A DNA stretch of 64,000 bases from Roseicyclus mahoneyensis. GTDB taxonomy: Bacteria > Pseudomonadota > Alphaproteobacteria > Rhodobacterales > Rhodobacteraceae. The position numbers and the translations under genes were made by a program. Below are positions 16,249 through 26,954 of this stretch, piece by piece. The stretch's first letter is position 1. Each line of letters begins with the position of its first letter. Under the pieces are notes generated by a model. It ran no database searches. It was given only the letters and a program-made list of their open reading frames with translations, and was not told the DNA's origin. The stretch lies in contig NZ_QGGW01000001.1 of assembly GCF_003148775.1 (NCBI RefSeq), positions 124,001 through 188,000 on the forward strand, in the 5' to 3' direction.

Positions 16249-17510
16249 CTCAGGCGGGCCAGCGTTTCATGGGCGCGTGTGAAATGCCCCGCAGCGATTG
16301 CCGCGACAATGGAGATTTCCCCGCATAGACAGGTTGCCGCCACCACTTCGGCCAGTGCAGCACCATGGCCCGTACCCTTGAGCCCGAGAATGTTCAGCCC
16401 CGCCGACTGGCTGGGCAGGCCGGTGCCGCCCCCGACGGAGCCGACAAGGATGTTGGGCATGGTGACGCTGCAAAAAAGGTCATTCCCCCGCGCCTCCATC
16501 CGGGTGATGCCCATGGCGCTTTCGGCCACGCAGGCCGCGTCTTGCCCGGTGGCGATGTAGAGTGCCGCAAGGCCATTGGCGAAATGGGCCTGCGCGCCGA
16601 TCTGGCCTGACAGATGCGCGCCAAGGTTGGCGACCTGCCCGTAATCGAGCATCGCCTGCACGGATGTGCCCAGCGTCTTTTCGACCACCTGCGCCTTGAG
16701 CGTGACCGAGGCGGAGACCTTGCGCCCGCGCCCGGTGACGAGGCCCAGAAACGACGCCTTCTTGTCGCCCGAGAAATTGCCTTCGATATACCACGCCTTG
16801 AGGGCGACCGGGCAGCCCGCCACGATCGCCTCGCACAGCGCGTTGGTGGCGATGGTGACCATGTTCTGCCCCGCCGCATCGCCCGTGGTGTAGCGGCAGA
16901 TGAGAAACACCACGTTATTGTCGATCACGGGTTCGAGCGACACCAGCTTGCCATGCCGCGTCGTCTTCTCGGCGGTGGCCTTGAGGGTGTCGACGTGGCT
17001 CACCACCCACTCGACGAAGAGGCCCGCATCGAGCAGGTTGTTCAGCACGAAGGCCGGCGTCCGCATAACGCCCTCATACAGGATGGCCGTCGACATGCCG
17101 CCCGATTTCGTCGCCGCCAGCGCACCGCGCGCATAGGAGGCGACCAGCGCAGCCTCGGTCGTGGCCAGCGGCACATGATAGTCGCCATGCGCGTTCAACC
17201 CGTTGATCCGCAAGGGCCCGATGATGCCCACGGGCAGCTTTACCGTGCCGATGAAGTTCTCGATATTGGCGTCGAAGCGGCCGGGGCTCTCCATGGTGAT
17301 CGGATCGGCCAGCGCCACGCGATCCTCGGGCGTGGCCGTGCCCATCAGCCTGTCCCAGTAGCGCGCGACCGAGGCTTCGGTCGCTTTGCGCACGGGGCGG
17401 AGCGTGGCAAAATCCGCATCTCTGGGCAACATGCGGTCTTGTAGGGGCGCGTTGAGAAAGCGGGCGCGCACACGGCTCAGCATGTCCTTGACATGGGAGG
17501 GGATCGTCAT
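16245..17510 (-). CDS. Hydroxymethylglutaryl-CoA reductase
   Basis: A 421-residue HMG-CoA reductase, which reduces HMG-CoA to mevalonate with two NAD(P)H. The motifs resemble the class I (eukaryote/archaeal-like) enzymes: TTEAALVASY with Glu119, the nucleotide-binding DAAGQNM at 211-217, SGDKK with Asp249 and Lys250, GQDAA with Asp324, GGTGLPSQ at 361-368, and GHFTRAHE with His414. All catalytic residues expected from the human enzyme are in place. No membrane domain precedes the catalytic part. It is the first gene of the operon and no other mevalonate-pathway gene is in the window. Most Rhodobacterales make isoprenoids by the MEP route, so this gene is unusual. The ATG at 17510 follows a palindromic site at 17529-17546. 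Confidence 0.95.
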   Translation of the reverse strand: MTIPSHVKDMLSRVRARFLNAPLQDRMLPRDADFATLRPVRKATEASVARYWDRLMGTATPEDRVALADPITMESPGRFDANIENFIGTVKLPVGIIGPLRINGLNAHGDYHVPLATTEAALVASYARGALAATKSGGMSTAILYEGVMRTPAFVLNNLLDAGLFVEWVVSHVDTLKATAEKTTRHGKLVSLEPVIDNNVVFLICRYTTGDAAGQNMVTIATNALCEAIVAGCPVALKAWYIEGNFSGDKKASFLGLVTGRGRKVSASVTLKAQVVEKTLGTSVQAMLDYGQVANLGAHLSGQIGAQAHFANGLAALYIATGQDAACVAESAMGITRMEARGNDLFCSVTMPNILVGSVGGGTGLPSQSAGLNILGLKGTGHGAALAEVVAATCLCGEISIVAAIAAGHFTRAHETLARLR

Positions 17511-17528
17511 GCCTGTCCTCGTTACACG

Positions 17529-17546
17529 GTCTGTCCACGGACAGAC
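17529..17546. promoter_or_regulatory. Perfect 18-bp palindrome upstream of HMG-CoA reductase, candidate operator
   Basis: GTCTGTCC-AC-GGACAGAC is a perfect inverted repeat with 8-base arms and a 2-base centre, 19 bases before the HMG-CoA reductase start codon. The spacing and symmetry fit a dimeric repressor site controlling the operon. No regulator gene is adjacent. A hairpin in the leader RNA is the alternative. Confidence 0.5.
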
Positions 17547-17651
17547 GCCACCGTCTTTGGACTAGCGCGGATTGTGCCATCAGACCAGAGACTTCGACAT
17601 GCGCGCGTGCAGGGGCTGGTGCAAGACTGGCCGTGATATCATATCTCGGGC

Positions 17652-17951
17652 ATGAGCAAGATCACGGATCTTTGGCGGGGCCACCTGCCGCTGGGCGATG
17701 CCTTCTGGACCTGGGCCGTGATGGGCGGTCTGTTGGTCAATGTCGCGACGAGCGGGATCTTTCTGTGGCTCATCACAAATGACCATCCGATCCCGGCGCT
17801 GCTGGTGGGCTATGGCCTCTCGTTGCCCTATAACGCCTTGGCGACGGTGGGGGTCTGGCGGTCGGCTGCACGCCATGACGGGCCGCAGGTTCAGGCGGAC
17901 GTCGCGCGCGGCGCAGTGCTTGTGCTGATGGCGGGGTTGAGCCTGACATGA
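17652..17951 (+). CDS. Small hypothetical membrane protein
   Basis: A 99-residue protein with about three hydrophobic helices: near residues 20-41 (WAVMGGLLVNVATSGIFLWLI), 48-64 (PALLVGYGLSLPYNALA) and 82-97. The short loop after helix two holds VWRSAARHDG. I do not recognise a family with a known function. The ATG at 17652 follows GGGC only loosely, so the start is by length and hydrophobic pattern. Its stop overlaps the start of the next membrane protein gene by four bases (ATGA), so the two are translated together. It is transcribed divergently from the HMG-CoA reductase operon. Confidence 0.65.
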   Translation: MSKITDLWRGHLPLGDAFWTWAVMGGLLVNVATSGIFLWLITNDHPIPALLVGYGLSLPYNALATVGVWRSAARHDGPQVQADVARGAVLVLMAGLSLT

Positions 17952-18871
17952 GCGCTGCGCGCGCGCCCTTCGGCACTGATCCGATGGCCCGGATCGACGG
18001 GTTCGTCGCGCGGTATTTCACATGGCCCGGCAGCCTCAGGCTCAACCGTATGGCGCTAGGTTGGGACATTGCGCGGGCTCCTGCCAACCTGCTGCTCTCG
18101 CCGGTGCTGGTGCTGCCGCGCCTGCTGGCATGGGTGCTGATGCGGCTGGGTTTGGGTCGCGCGGCGGGCTGGTTGCGCGGGCGGCGCATCGTGATCCGGA
18201 CGGCGGTGGCCGCGCAGGTCGAGGCCGCCGTTTTGCACGACCTGCTGGACGTGTCCTTGCCGCAGGGCATCCCCCGCGACCGGGCCGCGACGGCGCGCGC
18301 CATCCTTGCCGCCCCGTCGTTTCGCGCCGCCGTCCAGCGCTGCGGCAGTATCGAGGGTGCGCAGGCGATGGCCGACCGGGTCGCGGGCGCGCTGGGCGAT
18401 TACAGCGGCACGCGGTCTGCCATGGCCGAGATCGTGACCGCCTTTCTCACGCTGGTCTTGGGCGCGATGGTGTTCCACGCGCTGACGCCCGGCATGATCT
18501 CGATGGCGCCCGGTGTCGCCGGGGCATTGGCGCACAGCGTCGCCATTGCGGATTTCCCGCTGGGCGACCGGCTGGGCGGGGTCTGGTATGGGGTGTTTCC
18601 GGTCGGCCCGTCGCCCGGTCTTGTCGCGGCGAGTTTCGCGGGGCTGTTGTTGATGGGGTCGACCGTCACCGCCTTTGCCGGGATCGTCGCCGACCCTTTG
18701 CAGGTGCGCACAGGGCTGCACCGCCGCCGCCTCGTGCGGTTGATGCACGTGATCGAGGCGGAACGCTCGGCCTGCCCGGGCGCGGGATTTGCCGCGCGCG
18801 AGCATCTGGTGATGCGGGTCTTTGACCTGTGGGACACAGCGCTGGCTGCGCTCAGGGTCTTTCGCGGCTGA
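17948..18871 (+). CDS. Hypothetical membrane protein
   Basis: A 307-residue protein with an N-terminal amphipathic region, a hydrophobic segment near residues 37-60 (APANLLLSPVLVLPRLLAWVLM), two strong helices at about 155-175 and 220-245 (AASFAGLLLMGSTVTAFAGIVAD), and a charged C terminus. Hydrophilic middle parts contain RIVIRTAVAAQVEAAVLHDLLD and SIEGAQAMADRVAGALGDYSGTRSAMAEI. I cannot name the family with confidence; similar proteins occur in Rhodobacteraceae as far as I recall. It overlaps the small membrane protein gene upstream by four bases, which suggests a shared membrane function. It converges with aspartate aminotransferase. Confidence 0.65.
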   Translation: MSAARAPFGTDPMARIDGFVARYFTWPGSLRLNRMALGWDIARAPANLLLSPVLVLPRLLAWVLMRLGLGRAAGWLRGRRIVIRTAVAAQVEAAVLHDLLDVSLPQGIPRDRAATARAILAAPSFRAAVQRCGSIEGAQAMADRVAGALGDYSGTRSAMAEIVTAFLTLVLGAMVFHALTPGMISMAPGVAGALAHSVAIADFPLGDRLGGVWYGVFPVGPSPGLVAASFAGLLLMGSTVTAFAGIVADPLQVRTGLHRRRLVRLMHVIEAERSACPGAGFAAREHLVMRVFDLWDTALAALRVFRG

Positions 18872-18874
18872 CGC

Positions 18875-20605
<1,731 letters not shown>

Positions 20606-20607
20606 AA

Positions 20608-20874
20608 ATGACGAACGAGACACGCGAGATCCGGCTCAAGCGGTTGCGGATGCGGGCGGGGCATAGGGGGATCAAGGAAATGGACCTGATCCTGGGTGGT
20701 TGGGCCGAACGGCATCTGGCCACGGCCGATGACGCGACGCTGGACGCTTTCGAGACGGTTATGGCCGAGGCAGATCAGGATCTTTACCAGTGGGTTTCCG
20801 GGCAGGCAGAGCCGCCTGGCTCGCTCAGGCCGTTCCTCGAACGGCTCAGGGCCGAGTTCATGGCGGGGCGCTGA
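20608..20874 (+). CDS. sdhE: FAD assembly factor SdhE (succinate dehydrogenase assembly factor 2)
   Basis: An 88-residue protein of the SdhE/Sdh5 family, which helps attach FAD covalently to the SdhA flavoprotein. The hallmark R-G-x-x-E motif is RGIKE at residues 20-24, within KRLRMRAGHRGIKEMDLILG; the second family block is FETVMAEADQDLYQWVSGQ. Length and fold elements are standard. The ATG at 20608 is used; a TTG two codons earlier overlaps the regulator's stop and is less likely. The sdh genes are not in this window. Confidence 0.9.
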   Translation: MTNETREIRLKRLRMRAGHRGIKEMDLILGGWAERHLATADDATLDAFETVMAEADQDLYQWVSGQAEPPGSLRPFLERLRAEFMAGR

Positions 20875-20951
20875 GATTTTGCCGCGCGCTTAACTCAATC
20901 TTTGCGAATCTTGTGCCAGTCAGGGGGGTGAAGCACCAAGATGCGGAGCCC

Positions 20952-21449
20952 ATGATGAGTATGCACGCGCCCCTTGCGACGACCCGGTCGGCATTCCTGT
21001 CCGGCTATCTCGAATCGCTGTCGTTGGTGGAGCGGTTGCACCGTCTGCTGCTCGACGTCATCAAGGATGAATTCGAAAGGCTGGGCATCCTCGACATCAA
21101 CGCGGTGCAGGCGCTTTTGCTGTTCAACATCGGCGAGCATGAGGTGACGGCGGGGGAGTTGAAGACGCGCGGTTACTATCAGGGCTCCAACGTCAGCTAC
21201 AATCTCAAGAAACTGGTGGAGATGGGCTACATGCACCACCAGCGCTGCGAGATCGACCGCCGGTCGGTGCGCGTGCGCCTGACCGAAAAGGGCCGCCATG
21301 TGCGCGAAGTGGTGGGGGCGCTGTTCGCCCGCCACGCCGACGGTCTGGAACGGCACGGGGTGCTGGGAGCTGACGGGATCGACCGGGTGAACCATTCGCT
21401 CAAGCGGGTGGAGCGCTACTGGACGGATCAGATCCGGTACATCTACTGA
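20952..21449 (+). CDS. MarR-family regulator, LdtR-like
   Basis: A 165-residue winged-helix protein close to LdtR, the MarR-type regulator of L,D-transpeptidase expression in Rhizobiales and Rhodobacterales. The core reads AVQALLLFNIGEHEVTAGELKTRGYYQGSNVSYNLKKLVEMGYM, with the recognition helix GSNVSYNLKKLVEMG and a wing at CEIDRRSVRVRLTEKGRHV. The N terminus LSGYLESLSLVERLHRLLLDVIKDEFERLG is the family dimer helix. Three in-frame ATGs lie at 20952, 20955 and 20961; I use the first. A short AT-rich stretch (GCGCTTAACTCAATCTTTGCG) just upstream may hold its promoter. Confidence 0.85.
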   Translation: MMSMHAPLATTRSAFLSGYLESLSLVERLHRLLLDVIKDEFERLGILDINAVQALLLFNIGEHEVTAGELKTRGYYQGSNVSYNLKKLVEMGYMHHQRCEIDRRSVRVRLTEKGRHVREVVGALFARHADGLERHGVLGADGIDRVNHSLKRVERYWTDQIRYIY

Positions 21450-21465
21450 CGACCTGAGGCTTGGC

Positions 21466-22062
21466 TCAGCCCCCCGCCGCCTCTTCGCCCGCGATCAGCG
21501 GCAGATCATGCCCCGCCGCTGCAAGCGCCGGTCGGATCTGGGTGCGGATCGAACGCTCCGTCACCGGGCCGCGGAAATGCAGCACCACGGTTCCCGTCTC
21601 GTCTATGAAGAAGGTCTCGGGCATCGCCACCACGCCCCAGTCCGCACCATTGCGGGCCTGCTCGTCCCGACCGATGGCGTCATAGGGATTGCCCAGCTCG
21701 TCCAGAAACCCCAGTGCCTGATCGATGCGATCGCGGTAGTTCACGCCATAAAGCGGCACGCCTGCCTCGGCCAGCGCGGTCAGGACGGGATGTTCGGTGC
21801 GGCAGGGCGGGCACCAGCTGGCGAAGAAATTGACCATCACCAGACCGTTGCCCTCCAGCGCGTCGCGGGTCAAAAGCGGTGTCTGCCCCAGCGGTTGAAG
21901 GTTCAGGTCCGGTGCCTCGCGCCCCTGACGGGCGGAGCGCAAGGACTGGGTGTCGACGCCTTGCTGCATGGCGTCTTGCGTGTTCATCAACTGGTATCCG
22001 GCAATGCCGAAGAACCCCATGGTCAGCGCCACGGGCAGGGCCATCAGCCAGTTCATCCTCAT
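21466..22062 (-). CDS. ccmG: Cytochrome c biogenesis thiol:disulfide oxidoreductase CcmG/DsbE
   Basis: A 198-residue membrane-anchored periplasmic thioredoxin. Residues 4-24 form the N-terminal membrane anchor (NWLMALPVALTMGFFGIAGYQ), and the active site is ASWCPPCRTEHP with Cys84 and Cys87. The family EETFFIDETG-like block appears as MPETFFIDETGTVVLHFRGP. CcmG reduces apocytochrome c or CcmH cysteines before heme attachment. It overlaps ccmD upstream by four bases. A second start three codons further in (MNWL) is possible. It is the last gene of the ccmABCDG set here; ccmE, F and H are not in the window. Confidence 0.93.
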   Translation of the reverse strand: MRMNWLMALPVALTMGFFGIAGYQLMNTQDAMQQGVDTQSLRSARQGREAPDLNLQPLGQTPLLTRDALEGNGLVMVNFFASWCPPCRTEHPVLTALAEAGVPLYGVNYRDRIDQALGFLDELGNPYDAIGRDEQARNGADWGVVAMPETFFIDETGTVVLHFRGPVTERSIRTQIRPALAAAGHDLPLIAGEEAAGG

Positions 22063-22217
22063 GTCGTGCGGTCCCGGCGGCTTTCCACCTGTTCAAGCCG
22101 AGCGCGGATGCGGCGCGCCTTCCAGATCGAGGCGGCGATCACGGCGAAAAGCAAAATCAGCGACACGCCGTAGGAGGACAGCACGGGAACGGCATAGGTG
22201 CCAAGATCGGGCATCAT
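22059..22217 (-). CDS. ccmD: Heme exporter protein CcmD
   Basis: A 52-residue single-pass membrane protein, MMPDLGTYAVPVLSSYGVSL followed by ILLFAVIAASIWKARRIRAR, which is the CcmD pattern of a short periplasmic start, one helix and a basic cytoplasmic tail. CcmD stabilises the CcmABC complex and helps release holo-CcmE. It sits between ccmC (two-base gap) and ccmG (four-base overlap). A second ATG one codon in may be the real start. Confidence 0.88.
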   Translation of the reverse strand: MMPDLGTYAVPVLSSYGVSLILLFAVIAASIWKARRIRARLEQVESRRDRTT

Positions 22218-22219
22218 GG

Positions 22220-22951
22220 TCAGGCCATCCTTTCCTGCGCGATCAACGCCTTGAGGCGCCGCGCGCGGATCTCGGTCTGGGTGCGGTAGAGCACGAGGGC
22301 AAGGAACAGGAAGCCAAAGCCGGCCAGCGTGATGACTAGCGGATACCAAAACACATTGGCGATGTTCTGTTCGCGGTCGAGCGACAGGGTCGCGCCCTGA
22401 TGGAGGCCCTGATTCCAGAACACCAGTGCGTAGCGCGAGATGATGGCAAAGACCGACCCCACGAGGCACAACACGGCGGTCAGATCGGCCGCGCTGTCGG
22501 GATTGTCGATGGCTTCCCATAGGGCCATGTAGCCGAGGTAGAAGAGGAACAAGATCAGGAAGGACGTCAGCCGCGGGTCCCATTCCCACCATGTCCCCCA
22601 CATGGGCTGGCCCCAGAGCGCGCCGGTGGCCAAGGCGATGACGGTGAAGACCATGCCCACCGGGGCTGCAGCCTTGGCCGCCAAGGCGCTGACGTGGTGA
22701 CGCCGGATCACCCAGATCAGCGAGGCGACCAGCATCATCAACCATGCGTTCACCGCCATGATGGCCGACGGCACATGGACATAGATGATCTTGACCGTCG
22801 ATCCCTGACGGAAGTCATCAGGCGTGAAGAAGAACCCCCAGACAAGACCGGTCACAAGGCAAAGCCCCGCGATCCCTGCCGTCCAAGGCAGGAGGAAGGC
22901 GGAGGTCGCCATGAACTTGCGCGGGTTCGCATATTCCCAGAACGATGCCAT
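22220..22951 (-). CDS. ccmC: Heme exporter/heme lyase-like membrane protein CcmC
   Basis: A 243-residue six-helix membrane protein of the CcmC family, which binds heme and loads it on CcmE. The tryptophan-rich periplasmic motif is WGQPMWGTWWEWDPRLTS near residues 117-134, and family His residues lie in IYVHVPSAIMAVNAW near the first periplasmic loop and in the later LHQGATLSLDRE loop. The N terminus MASFWEYANPRKFM is typical. The ATG at 22951 is preferred to an in-frame TTG three codons upstream. About 55 bases separate it from ccmB on the same strand. Confidence 0.94.
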   Translation of the reverse strand: MASFWEYANPRKFMATSAFLLPWTAGIAGLCLVTGLVWGFFFTPDDFRQGSTVKIIYVHVPSAIMAVNAWLMMLVASLIWVIRRHHVSALAAKAAAPVGMVFTVIALATGALWGQPMWGTWWEWDPRLTSFLILFLFYLGYMALWEAIDNPDSAADLTAVLCLVGSVFAIISRYALVFWNQGLHQGATLSLDREQNIANVFWYPLVITLAGFGFLFLALVLYRTQTEIRARRLKALIAQERMA

Positions 22952-23007
22952 GAGGCGCAACTTAATCGGGGCTGATTGCGCTCACAATGGGTCAGAGGCG
23001 CGCGCCT

Positions 23008-23664
23008 CTAGCGCAGATTGACGCGGAGGGCGCTTGCGGCGGCGAAGGGCAGAATCGCAAGGCTGCCCAAGGTGATGCCCCCCACCAAGATGAGCGGTGT
23101 CAGCGCGTCCTGCCCGGTTGCGCCGCGCGCCACGGTCAACGCGCCGAAGATCAGGGTGGGCACGTAAAGCGGCAAGACCAGCAGCGAGAGCAACAGCCCG
23201 CCGCGCTTGACGCCCACGGTCAGCGCCGCGCCAAAAGCTCCGATTGCCGACAGCGCGGGCGTGCCCAGCACAAGCGACGCCATCAGCCAGAGGTAGCCGG
23301 GGCCGGGCAGGTTCAGCAACAGCCCCAGAACCGGAGAGACCAGCACCAGCGGCAGGCCGGTGGTGATCCAATGCGCCAGCGCCTTCATCGCGGCCAGCCC
23401 TTCGAGGGGCACGGGCGAGGTGGCGATCAGGTCGAGCGTCCCGTCTTCCCAGTCGAGCTGAAAGATGCGGTCGAGCGACAGAAGGCAGGCCAGAAGCGCG
23501 CCCAGCCACAAGATACCCGGCGCGATGTCGGACAAGATGGCGGTCTGAGGGCCGACACCAAAGGGCACCAGCGTGGTAAAGATCAGGAAGAAGGCCAGCG
23601 AAAGGCCGAACCCGCCGCCCGCGCGGATCGCAAGGGTCAGGTCGCGCTTGAGCAGGCCGATCAT
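23008..23664 (-). CDS. ccmB: Heme exporter permease subunit CcmB
   Basis: A 218-residue membrane protein with about six helices, standard CcmB length. Characteristic stretches are [46 protein letters not shown] and the following [17 protein letters not shown]. CcmB is the transmembrane partner of the ATPase CcmA in the complex that releases holo-CcmE from CcmC. Its start overlaps the ccmA stop by four bases. Confidence 0.94.
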   Translation of the reverse strand: MIGLLKRDLTLAIRAGGGFGLSLAFFLIFTTLVPFGVGPQTAILSDIAPGILWLGALLACLLSLDRIFQLDWEDGTLDLIATSPVPLEGLAAMKALAHWITTGLPLVLVSPVLGLLLNLPGPGYLWLMASLVLGTPALSAIGAFGAALTVGVKRGGLLLSLLVLPLYVPTLIFGALTVARGATGQDALTPLILVGGITLGSLAILPFAAASALRVNLR

Positions 23665-24281
23665 CCCATCCGCTCCGCGAAAGGGTCGTCGGTGCGGATG
23701 CGCTTGGCGACGAAGGGCGTGATGTCGAGCGTCGTGGCGTCAGGCAGGCCAAGGTCGATATGGGTGGCGATGACGGCGCTGCCACCGGCCGCCAGATGCG
23801 TCGTCACGGCGGCGGCGAAGCGGGCGACGTTTTCGGCGTCCAACGACACCGTCGGCTCGTCGAGGCACCAGACCGGGCGGCCCGTGACCAGAAGGCGCGC
23901 CAGCGACAGGCGCCGTTTCTGGCCCGCCGACATCTCGCCCGCCCGGCGGTCGAGGAGCGGCGTGAGGTGAAAGGCCGCGATCGCGGGCGCGGGGTCGCGT
24001 GTGCCAAAGACGCCGGCCCAGAACAGCAGATTTTCCATGACCGTCAGTTGCGATTTCAGCCCGTCAGCATGGGCGGCATAGGCGATGGCGTCGGGGTCGG
24101 CCTCGATCGTGCCGGCCAGCGGCGGGGTCAGGCCTGCCAGCGTGCGCAGCAGCGTGGTCTTGCCCGCTCCGTTCGGGCCGCGCAAGATCAGCGCCTGACC
24201 GGGTGCCACGGCAAAGCTGACGCCAGCAAGGATCTGGGCGGGGCCGCGGGCACAGGCAAGGTCGGTTACGCGCAGGTTCAT
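23661..24281 (-). CDS. ccmA: Heme exporter ATP-binding subunit CcmA
   Basis: A 206-residue ABC ATPase. Walker A is [16 protein letters not shown] near residues 35-50, the signature is [15 protein letters not shown], Walker B is [13 protein letters not shown], and the switch His is in VIATHIDLG. Short length and gene context identify it as CcmA. It begins the ccmABCDG operon; the opposite-strand shadow frames here have no support. The SLC13-type permease gene ends 43 bases upstream on the same strand. Confidence 0.94.
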   Translation of the reverse strand: MNLRVTDLACARGPAQILAGVSFAVAPGQALILRGPNGAGKTTLLRTLAGLTPPLAGTIEADPDAIAYAAHADGLKSQLTVMENLLFWAGVFGTRDPAPAIAAFHLTPLLDRRAGEMSAGQKRRLSLARLLVTGRPVWCLDEPTVSLDAENVARFAAAVTTHLAAGGSAVIATHIDLGLPDATTLDITPFVAKRIRTDDPFAERMG

Positions 24282-24324
24282 GCTTGGCAGCGGTAACTGA
24301 TTGACGCGGCTAGGGGAAGCGGCC

Positions 24325-26112
24325 TCAGAGCGGCCAGACGATCAGGATGGTCGGGACCGAGACGGCGATGACGATGATCTCGAGCGGCAGGCCCATGCGC
24401 CAGTAATCGCCAAAGCGGTAGCCGCCCGGCCCGAGGATCAACGTGTTGTTGTTATGCCCGATGGGCGTGAGGAAGGCGGCGGAGGCGGCGACAGCGACCG
24501 CCATCAGGAACGGGTCGGGCGAGACGCCGAGGCTTTGGGCCATGGTGATGCCTACAGGGGCGGCGACGATGGCGGTGGCGGTGTTGTTGAGCACATCCGA
24601 CAGCGACATGGTGACGACCATCAAGACGGTCAGGCTGACCCAGACGGGCAGGCCATCGGTGGCCGTGATCAGCCCGCCCGCGATCAGCGAGGTGCCTCCC
24701 GACGCCTCAAGCGCCGCGCCCAGCGGGATCATCGAGCCGATCAGCACCACGACAGGCCATTCGATATGGGTGTAAAGCTCGGACAGGGGCACGACGCGCA
24801 GGGCGATATAGCCCAGCACAACGATCCCCAAGGCAATGGGCAGATAGATCAGCCCGAAGGAGGCAAGGATCACGGCGGCGGCGAACAGCCCGATTGCAGC
24901 CCATGCCTTGTGGTCTTGCGTCACGGCCAGCCCGCGGCTTTCCAGCGCCAGACCGCCCAGCCAGTCGACGACCTCGTCGGCGGTGTCGGCGGGGGTGAGC
25001 AGCAGCAAGATGTCGCCGGGCCGGACAATCTCATGGCGCAGGCGCCGGGTGATCTGCTTGCCGCGCCGCGACAGACCCACGATCACCGTCGATTTGCGCC
25101 AGCCCAATCCGATGGACTGCGCCGAACGCTCCGAGATCCGCGCGCCGACGGGGATGGCCATCTCGACCAGCGTGGCACCGTCGCTCAGGCGTTCTGCGGC
25201 GGGGCTGTCAGCCTCGACGATCTGCAGGCCAAGGGTTGTGCGGAACTCGTCAAGGGCTTCGGGTTCGGCTTCGATGACGAGAATGTCGCCGGCCCTGATC
25301 TTGAGGTTCTGGCGGGGGCCAAGCCTCCGGTCGCCGTCGCGCGTAAGGCCGAGGATCGACGCGCCGGCCTCTTCGGCCGATGCCATCAAGTTGCGAAGGG
25401 GCGTATCGACAAGCTTGTGATCCTCGGGCACGGCCAGTTCGGCAATGTAGGGGGTGACGCTCTTGAGCGTGACGCCCGCCGCGCCGTCGTCGCGGGTCGG
25501 GATCAGTCGCCAGCCCGCCAGCGCCACGAAGCCCAAACCCGCGACGGCGACAGCAAGGCCCACGGGGGCGAAATCGAACATGGCGAAGGGTCGGCCCAAC
25601 GACTCCTCGCGGATCGCGGCGATAATGATGTTGGGCGGCGTGCCGATCAGGGTGATCATCCCGCCGAGGATGGTGGCGAAGCTCAGCGGCATCAGCGACA
25701 GGCCCGGGTTGCGCCCTGCCTTGCGCGCGGTGGCGATGTCGACGGGCATCAGAAGGGCAAGGGCCGCGACGTTGTTCATGAAGGCCGAGAGCACGCCGCC
25801 GATGCCCCCCATGATGGCGATATGAGCGCCCAGGCTGCGGCTGCTGTCGACCAGCGTGCGGGTAATGAGCAAGACCGCGCCCGAGCGCACCAGCCCGGCG
25901 GAGACGACCAGAACAAGCGCCACGATCAACGTGGCCGGGTGGCCAAAGCCGGCAAAGGCATCCTCGGTCTGCACCACCCCCAGCAGCACGCCGGCCATGA
26001 GCGCCGAGAAGGCGACGATGTCATAGCGGATGCGACCCCAGATCAGCAAAGCGAAAACCGCGCCGAAGAGCGCGAAAAGGGTGATCTGATCCGGTGTCAT
26101 CACCGTGTACAT
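24325..26112 (-). CDS. SLC13-family permease with central TrkA-C (RCK_C) domains
   Basis: A 595-residue transporter. The membrane parts at both ends carry DASS/SLC13-type repeats, including [20 protein letters not shown] in the first half and [21 protein letters not shown] plus [25 protein letters not shown] in the second, the S-N-T-like ion and substrate motifs. Between them, roughly residues 190-370, are two RCK_C/TrkA-C modules ([42 protein letters not shown]), which usually sense small ligands. The substrate is probably an anion such as sulfate or a dicarboxylate, but is not determinable. The ATG at 26112 has GGAGG 12 bases before it; an ATG at 26100 is the alternative. Confidence 0.87.
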   Translation of the reverse strand: MYTVMTPDQITLFALFGAVFALLIWGRIRYDIVAFSALMAGVLLGVVQTEDAFAGFGHPATLIVALVLVVSAGLVRSGAVLLITRTLVDSSRSLGAHIAIMGGIGGVLSAFMNNVAALALLMPVDIATARKAGRNPGLSLMPLSFATILGGMITLIGTPPNIIIAAIREESLGRPFAMFDFAPVGLAVAVAGLGFVALAGWRLIPTRDDGAAGVTLKSVTPYIAELAVPEDHKLVDTPLRNLMASAEEAGASILGLTRDGDRRLGPRQNLKIRAGDILVIEAEPEALDEFRTTLGLQIVEADSPAAERLSDGATLVEMAIPVGARISERSAQSIGLGWRKSTVIVGLSRRGKQITRRLRHEIVRPGDILLLLTPADTADEVVDWLGGLALESRGLAVTQDHKAWAAIGLFAAAVILASFGLIYLPIALGIVVLGYIALRVVPLSELYTHIEWPVVVLIGSMIPLGAALEASGGTSLIAGGLITATDGLPVWVSLTVLMVVTMSLSDVLNNTATAIVAAPVGITMAQSLGVSPDPFLMAVAVAASAAFLTPIGHNNNTLILGPGGYRFGDYWRMGLPLEIIVIAVSVPTILIVWPL

Positions 26113-26213
26113 AGGTGTGCCGGGCCTCCGGCGAAAGCGGGGGGCATTGCCCATGGCGCGCGCGATGCGCTAAGGAGCGCGCGATCAGGACCACACAGCA
26201 TGTCGAGGAACCC

Positions 26214-26954
26214 ATGGCAGGCCATTCCAAATGGGCGAATATCCAGCACCGCAAGGGGCGTCAGGACAAGCTGCGCGCCAAGGTCTTTTCCAAGATGTCC
26301 AAGGAAATCACCGTCGCCGCCAAGATGGGCGATCCCGATCCCGACAAGAACCCGCGCCTGCGGCTGGCGGTCAAGGAAGCGAAATCAAGCTCCGTCCCCA
26401 AGGACGTGATCGAGCGCGCGATCAAGAAGGCTGTCGGCGGTGAGGCCGAGAATTACGAGGAAATCCGCTACGAGGGCTATGGTCCTAACGGCGTCGCGGT
26501 GATCGTGGAGGCGATGACGGACAACCGCAACCGCACCGCGTCGAACGTCCGCTTGCTCTTTGCCAAGCATGGCGGGAATCTGGGCGAGACCGGATCGGTG
26601 GCCTTCATGTTCGAGCGCAAGGGGCAGGTGAGCTACCCCGCCAGTGTGGGCGATGCCGATACGGTGATGATGGCCGCGATCGAGGCGGGCGCCGAGGATG
26701 TGGAGTCGGGCGAGGAGGAACATGTCGTCTACTGTGCCGATACCGACCTGAACGATGTCTCGGCAGCCCTTGAGGCGGCTTTGGGCGAAAGCCTGTCTAC
26801 CAAGCTGGTCTGGCGGCCGTCCACCACGACCGATCTGGGTCTTGAGGATGCGCAAAAGCTTATGAAGCTGATCGACGCGCTTGAAGACGACGATGACGTG
26901 CAGACCGTCACCGCGAATTTCGAGATCTCCGACGAGGTGATGGCGCAGCTGTAA
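26214..26954 (+). CDS. YebC/PmpR-family protein
   Basis: A 246-residue protein of standard YebC length, starting [19 protein letters not shown], the invariant family N terminus. Further blocks are [33 protein letters not shown] and [18 protein letters not shown]. The family was described as transcriptional regulators, and some members have since been linked to translation through polyproline stretches. It is transcribed divergently from the SLC13 permease with about 100 bases between. In Rhodobacterales yebC commonly stands alone or near ruvC; no ruv genes are here. Confidence 0.94.
   Translation: MAGHSKWANIQHRKGRQDKLRAKVFSKMSKEITVAAKMGDPDPDKNPRLRLAVKEAKSSSVPKDVIERAIKKAVGGEAENYEEIRYEGYGPNGVAVIVEAMTDNRNRTASNVRLLFAKHGGNLGETGSVAFMFERKGQVSYPASVGDADTVMMAAIEAGAEDVESGEEEHVVYCADTDLNDVSAALEAALGESLSTKLVWRPSTTTDLGLEDAQKLMKLIDALEDDDDVQTVTANFEISDEVMAQL

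Noticed and set aside
20887-20905. CtrA-type site before the LdtR-like regulator (TTAA-N7-TTTG).
   Set aside because: Only the left half matches; such half-sites are expected by chance.
24301-26409. A 702-codon open frame on the plus strand.
   Set aside because: It lies antisense to the SLC13-type permease, is extremely rich in Arg, Gly, Asp and Gln, and has no domain; it is a high-GC shadow frame.
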